Assembly (NCBI RefSeq): GCF_000321225.1
Contig: NW_004450661.1
Coordinates: forward strand, 1,595,106 to 1,659,105
DNA from: Odobenus rosmarus divergens
Taxonomy: Eukaryota; Chordata; Mammalia; Carnivora; Odobenidae
Length of the DNA: 64,000 nt
Direction of reading: 5' to 3'
Shown here: positions 59,165-64,000 of the stretch, one piece after another
Numbering within the stretch: position 1 is the first letter of the stretch
Layout of the letters: each line of letters opens with the position of its first letter
Made by a program: the position numbers and the translations under genes
The notes under the pieces: generated by a model
The model's database searches: none
Told to the model about the DNA's origin: nothing
What the model saw: the letters and a program-made list of their open reading frames with translations, nothing else

Positions 59165-59755
59165 CCTGCTGCTGTCACTCCCTCCTCAGAACAAGTCAGT
59201 GCTTCTCTTGCCTTCTGTCAAAGCCAGGCTAGACCCTCATGTTCTGGGCCCACCACAGTTGGTCTTCAGGCTGCCTTTCCACCTTGTCTCACCATATTCC
59301 TCTTTGTGCCACCGCCAAATGGGAACAAACGCGGCTTTCTGTCCCTCCCCAAGTCTCCTGGCTTCTTTCCTCAGCTCATGTGTTCCCTGTGCTGGAATCG
59401 TACCCCCTTCCTCCACACCCACCTCCTTGCTGCCTCCAGTCCAGCTCGGTGGTGCTGCCTTCAAGCAGCCTTCCTCTTTCTCCCTCCATAACACTGCTTC
59501 CCAAGCTTCCCGCACCATGGGAGTCTACCAGGATGTTTTAGATGCATGTGAGCCAGGAATCCATGTTGTTACCACTCACCCCAGGTGGCCCTTATGCTCA
59601 GGGAAGTTTGGAACCCATAGCTTTAGACAGAGTTCTTTTAGTGCATGTCCTACATTCCTCCTCAACAGTGAGCTCTTGGAGGGCAGGGTCTGGGTCATGT
59701 GTGTATTCCCCATAATAGCCCAGAGTGTCTAATGCACAGGGGGTCCTTTGAGAGG
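59165..59755 (+). repeat. Probable L2
   Basis: CT-rich LINE-like body ending with 'AACAGTGAGCTCTTGGAGGGCAGGGTC' and 'ATAGCCCAGAGTGTCTAATGCACAG', an L2-type 3' end. The 192-codon open frame here is not a gene. Confidence 0.55.
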
Positions 59756-59764
59756 CCCAAACTT

Positions 59765-60020
59765 GTCGTTATAAAATAAAGAAGTCCTGGGGCTGTAAGG
59801 CACAGCACAGTGACAAAAGCTAATGACACTGTGTTGCAGATTTGAAAGTTGCGGAGAGCGTAGATCTTAAAAGGTCTTATCACACGCACAAACATTTGTA
59901 ACCACATGAGGTGATGGCTGTTAACTAGACTTACCATGGTGATCATTTTGCAACATACACGTGGATCAGATCTTTTATGTTGTATACTTGAAATTTAACA
60001 TAATGTTTGTTAAAAGATAC
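59765..60020 (+). repeat. Old L1 3' UTR fragment
   Basis: 'GAAAGTTGCGGAGAGCGTAGATCTTAAAAGG', 'GTGATGGCTGTTAACTAGACTTACCATGGTGATCATTTTGCAA' and 'TGTTGTATACTTGAAATTTAACATAATG' are in L1 3' UTR order. Confidence 0.75.
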
Positions 60021-60024
60021 ACTG

Positions 60025-60475
60025 AGGCCTATGAAAAGTTTGCAGAGTTTATTTGAGCAAAAATCGAGCCAGCTAGGACAGTATGCAATCTAGCCAGAGA
60101 GAAAGGAGCCCTGAGGAGCTATACAAAGTGAAAGACTTGCATGGGTGGCAGGAATGGGGACAAGGAAGCTAAACTTGGATTAAAATGGGTTGGTTTTTAC
60201 AGGATCACTTTGCTTGTCTTGCTTTAGGCGATGGCAGGGGTCTGTGGGGCACATTATCTAACTTGCGCTGATCAGATGATTCCTGATTGACTGGTTTAAG
60301 AATCATTTCTGGAAGAGCAGAAACTGCCGTTACATCTCCATTTGGTGAAGTCTCGATGTGGGGCTTAGCATTAGCAACTCCATTTTGGGCCTCTTGTCTT
60401 GTTTTTAATATGTTAAATGACAGTTCTATCTCAATTTTTAAAAAGGTAATGCTTTTCCCATTAAAAAAAAAAAGA
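60025..60475. repeat. Possible old repeat, unassigned
   Basis: 'GTTTGCAGAGTTTATTTGAGCAAAAATCGAGCC' and 'AGGAGCTATACAAAG' resemble dispersed mammalian sequence, possibly LTR-derived, but I cannot name it. Confidence 0.3.
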
Positions 60476-60689
60476 ATAAAGCAACAGATTGAGAAAGTTC
60501 CTTGCCTTCATGATCCGGCTGAAACCAGTGTCCCCAGTCTGAGTAACCCAGGGACACAGAGCGTAGGTAGGAGGGCTGCCTGAGCATTTGGCACCATTAA
60601 TTTTTTTATGTTTGAATAAATTGTGACTCTCAAACATGTAACGGGACTTAGTAACCATGTCCTTATCTTTTCATGTAACCTGTTTCTAC

Positions 60690-61195
60690 CACCAGTTAAG
60701 TGCCTAAAGCACTCTTCCAGGAGCTGGGAGAGAAGCGGTGAGAAGGTAGACAATGGCCTGCCCTCACTTGGCTTGCACTGCAGTGCAGAGACAGAGACAA
60801 GCAAACAAGTGGGCACGGGGACTCCCATGAGGTGACGGAGGGGCAAGGGCCAGCACGGGTAAGGTAGGAAGAGCCTCTTTGAGGCAGCTGGGGACACTGA
60901 GTGGAGATGTGAATAAGGAGAAGGAGGTGGCCAGAGCAAGGTCTGGGCTAGGCTGTTTCTCGGCAGAGGGAAGGGCAAGCTCCAAGGCCCTGAGAGGACA
61001 AGGAGCTACATGGGGAACAGAAGGAAGGAAGCCGGGGGGCTGCGGGATCATGGAGCAAGGAGTCCAAGGAGGCCGGGAGGCAGAGGCCACAGCCGGACCG
61101 TGAGGAGGATGGGGTTCCCTTTTAAATGTCGTCAGAAAGGAGGGGAATAACATGATTTGATTTATATTTTTCAAAACTCACTGTGACAGGCTTAG
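60690..61195 (-). repeat. L2 fragment
   Basis: 'AGGAAGAGCCTCTTTGAGGCAGC', 'GAGGGAAGGGCAAGCTCCAAGGCCCTGAG' and 'CATGATTTGATTTATATTTTTCAAAACTCAC' are reverse L2 body words. Confidence 0.6.
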
Positions 61196-61199
61196 CTGG

Positions 61200-63312
61200 G
61201 AAGTTAGGAAATTGGGATTTTTGAACCTCGGCCGTTACCATGCTGCGCCATCACAAGCTGGAGCTCGGTGACCCAGGCCCGTCCTTGCTCCTCAGGGACG
61301 ATTCTCTGACCACCAGCTGCTGTAAAAGCTGCTCTGTTGAGTAACAATAACAGCCCTAAACCATCCTTTAGTTTCCCTCTGTTAATGTTTGCTTGGTGTA
61401 CTGTAAAAGGTGCAGTTGTGCACATGGCCTATAATGTGGAGGCAATAAAACTATGGTGGAACATGGCAGTAGGCTCTCTCTAGAAGCATGGGCAGCTGGA
61501 GAGAGTGGGTCTGGCGCCAGGAACTTCACTCAGGATGGAGGTCTGCAAGCCTTCTCCTGGGGATGAGAGTCATCGTCTTGTCTTGGGAGTGCCTTGCTAG
61601 CCCGGCCTCTCGCTCCTTCCTTGGTACTTTATCATAGGCCCTCAGTGCTCCTGTCTTGCTGCTGCTGCCCTTGGACGTCAGCCACTGTTAAGACGGGAGG
61701 CCGCCTACCTCCCCAGCGCTGGCTGCCCCTCTGGGGCAGCCTGGAGCAGAACCCCATCCGGTTTGCTCATGAAAACTGTTGCATAATGCGTTGGTGTATT
61801 CTCTGCTTTGTTGTCAAAAACTGGGCCCCCCCTTCCCATCCTCCCCCATCACGGTCCCTTTCCAAGACAGTTTTTCTTATTTATTCTCCAGACAGAACCC
61901 CTTGGAGTGGTTTACAGTCCTTTCCTTTCCTTTGGAATGGCTTTGACAACTCTGTTCCACCTTATAGTAATTTTCGGTTCTTAGAAGGTTTCTCAGATCT
62001 GGTCTTGCTTCTATCTTACTGCTACCACTTCTGAGGAAAGAGTTTTTAGAATTATTCATCTTTACGGCTGTGCTATAATAGGTTTGTTAATTAGAAAACC
62101 CAGATTTAAAAAAAAAGAAAAAAACTAAAAGAAAGCCTTCATGTTCTGAGAGTTGAAATGCATAATTCACTTCCTACCATACATAGCTTCTATCAATACA
62201 GATGTTCCAGTAAATAAATGTATCTTAAAAAAAAAAATGAAAAGGAGCCACTGGTGAACTAATTGAGAAAATTTGCAATGTAGAGACATTATTTTAAGTG
62301 TAAAAAGCTCTGAGTCAGGGATGCTGCTGAGCAAGACAGGCTGGTCTAAAACTAGTACAGATGGGTTATTTACTTGACAGGACATTTGTTAAGTAATGAT
62401 GGTGGTAGTGCCTTTTTTTTGGAATTCTTTTTGTGATTCCTGGGATCATTCTGACCTGTGGGCTTCCACACCGTGTGGAAGGCAGAAACTTGCTTTCCTT
62501 CATTGTGGCAAGGGTTTCAGATTCCGCCTCCCCTCTAGTTAGACTCTGACGAGAACAGGTGTGTGCAGGTAGGACCTGGAATGCCTTCTGCTGAGCCTGG
62601 CAGCAGTGACATCCAGCTCTGAGAGGCAGAGGTCTGGGCTTGGGGCCCCATACCCGGCTCTGGTGATTGGGAGTCGCTCCCCTGAGCCAAGTGGTGGGCA
62701 TAGTAGGGTCCCCGTCACGTTAGGGGATAGTGTGATTTGTCAGCAGTTCCTGACTGCATCCCTCCATGCCTGGCTTTGAGACCCTCTCCCAGAGACTGTG
62801 CAAACTGCCAATCCTTCTCTAATCAATTCCTTTCACATTCAGACGAATTAGAGGGGTTTGTTATTTGCAGCTATAACACCTGGTAGAGTTCCTTATCCAG
62901 TGGTGTTTGGGATGTGTAGCATGGTGGGGGGGGGAGGCGGCGGCGGGGGTGCTTTGCCCACAAGCCACCGCAGTTCTGCACACAGTGGAGTTAACACTGC
63001 AGTAGTTTCTACATCAGGACACAATGGTGTGTGGAAGGGCCAGCGCACCGGGTCGGATATGGAAGACCACAGCCATCATCTGCCTCACTGCTGTCTTGCT
63101 GCATTGGCTTCATGCAAGTGTCTTCTCCTGTTTGGACCTCAGTTTCCTTATTAGTGAAATGAGGGAATTATACCCGATAAACTCCAAGGTCTCTTCCAAT
63201 CTCAACAGACTTTGATAAGCAGCTTTGGTGTGTTTAATATTAGAGGGTCACTTCGGTTATCCAGATCTGTACTGTCTACTATGGTAGCTACCCCACATTA
63301 TTTATTATGAAT
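61200..63312. other. Intron, mostly repeat-free
   Basis: No gene was recognised. A GGGGGGGGGAGGCGGCGGCGGGGG run lies at about 62925-62948, and a MIR-like tail near 63125-63165. Confidence 0.45.
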
Positions 63313-63329
63313 AAGATATAAATTGATTA

Positions 63330-63527
63330 GGGGCACCTGGGTGGCTCAGTCGTTAAGCGTCTGCCTTTGGCTCAGGTCATGATCCCGGGGTCCTGGGATC
63401 GAGCCCCGCATCGGGCTCCCTGCTCTGCGGGAAGCCTGCTTCTCCCTCTCCCACTCCCCCTGCTTGTGTTCCCTCTCTCGCTGTCTCTCTCTCTGTCAAA
63501 TAAACAAATAGAATCTTAAAAAAAAAA
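63330..63527 (+). mobile_element. SINEC with 17-bp TSD
   Basis: Forward SINE (GGGGCACCTGGGTGGCTCAG to CAAATAAACAAATAGAATCTT plus A-run). AAGATA(T/C)AAATTGATTA flanks it at 63313-63329 and 63528-63544. Confidence 0.96.
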
Positions 63528-63544
63528 AAGATACAAATTGATTA

Positions 63545-64000
63545 AAAGTCAACAAAATTACAAAGTTCAGTTCCTTAGTTGCATGAGCCACATTTTAAGG
63601 GCTCTGTAGCCACTTGTAGCTACAGGCTATCATAGTGGACAGTGCAGAGCAGAGATAGAACATTTCTATCATCACAGAACATTTTCTTGCCTAACACTGG
63701 TCTGGATGATGATGCCATTTGTCTACTTCCCTTGTAGAAACGCTGGGTGTTCTGTTGTATTTCTGCCCGCCTACTTGAATGATCAACATCCACCTTATTA
63801 GCATTCAGCTTGCCTCAAATGGGACTCCTTATTTACCTCCCCCCACCATGATGCAACCCTACTCTTCTCCGCACCTACCGCCCCCCCTCCCACTCCCCCA
63901 TCTTAGAGGGTGCTGCTCTACCCACACCAACCCAGGGTAGAAGCCTTGGGGTCATTCTGGAAATGTCCTTCTTCCTCATGCCCTACATCCATTTTCATTC
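63545..64000. other. Intron to right edge
   Basis: No gene was recognised. A MER5-like stretch may be present near 63580-63700. The final 150 bp are CT-rich. Confidence 0.35.

Larger units (their letters stand above)
51335..64000 (+). other. 5' part of the following HHAT intron (partial)
   Basis: The next HHAT exon should encode YVYIPVGGSQHG and the catalytic His. I did not find such a segment before 64000, so the intron exceeds 12.6 kb. It contains one 1.4-kb L1, two SINECs, L2 and MIR fragments and a minisatellite. Confidence 0.8.

Noticed and set aside
59154..59732. 192-codon open frame
   Set aside because: It overlaps L2-like sequence, has no conserved domain and no splice support.
51335..64000. 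Next HHAT exon (YVYIPVGGSQHG...) or start of KCNH1
   Set aside because: I searched by eye for the expected codons with splice sites and found none; the exon probably lies beyond 64000.

Overview
This window is vertebrate nuclear DNA, almost certainly from a carnivoran mammal, most likely a caniform (dog, bear, seal or mustelid side). It carries many tRNA-derived Can-SINEs (SINEC type: head GGGCGCCTGGGTGGCTCAG, pyrimidine-rich middle, AATAAA-containing A-rich tail) and several L1 copies with the carnivoran 3' UTR. I could not fix the species.

The only protein-coding content I can support is two exons of HHAT (hedgehog acyltransferase), both on the + strand. Exon A (1724-1874, 151 nt) encodes a hydrophobic membrane stretch and the cysteine matching human Cys324. 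Exon B (51299-51334) is a 36-nt micro-exon encoding YFDVGLHDFLIR, with the aspartate matching human catalytic Asp339. They are separated by a 49.4-kb intron, and the reading frame joins exactly across it (a split Arg codon, AG|G). Positions 1-1723 are the end of the preceding intron; 51335-64000 are the start of the next. I see no later HHAT exon, no second gene, no RNA gene and no CRISPR array.

The rest is intron filled with transposons of several ages. Oldest are MIR, L2 and hAT (MER5-type) fragments. Above them lie old L1/HAL1-like pieces (840-1360, 13880-15125, 59765-60020). Younger 5'-truncated L1 insertions lie at 1-833, 16203-16628, 24288-26851, 28302-28505, 31139-31427, 40556-41402, 43976-44525 and 51677-53070. 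Sixteen SINEC insertions are present, many with clear target-site duplications (TSDs). Most young SINEs (11 of 16) and most young L1s are antisense to HHAT.

Points worth a second look are: the symmetric catalytic micro-exon, a CpG-island-like segment deep in the intron (about 45180-45710), a GC-rich C/G-strand-biased minisatellite (58505-58815), a composite SINE that looks like a 3' transduction from a SINE about 0.9 kb away (11410-11791), and repeated microsatellite birth at one position of L1. I found no convincing undescribed multi-gene system: this is ordinary intronic architecture with some unusual local events.
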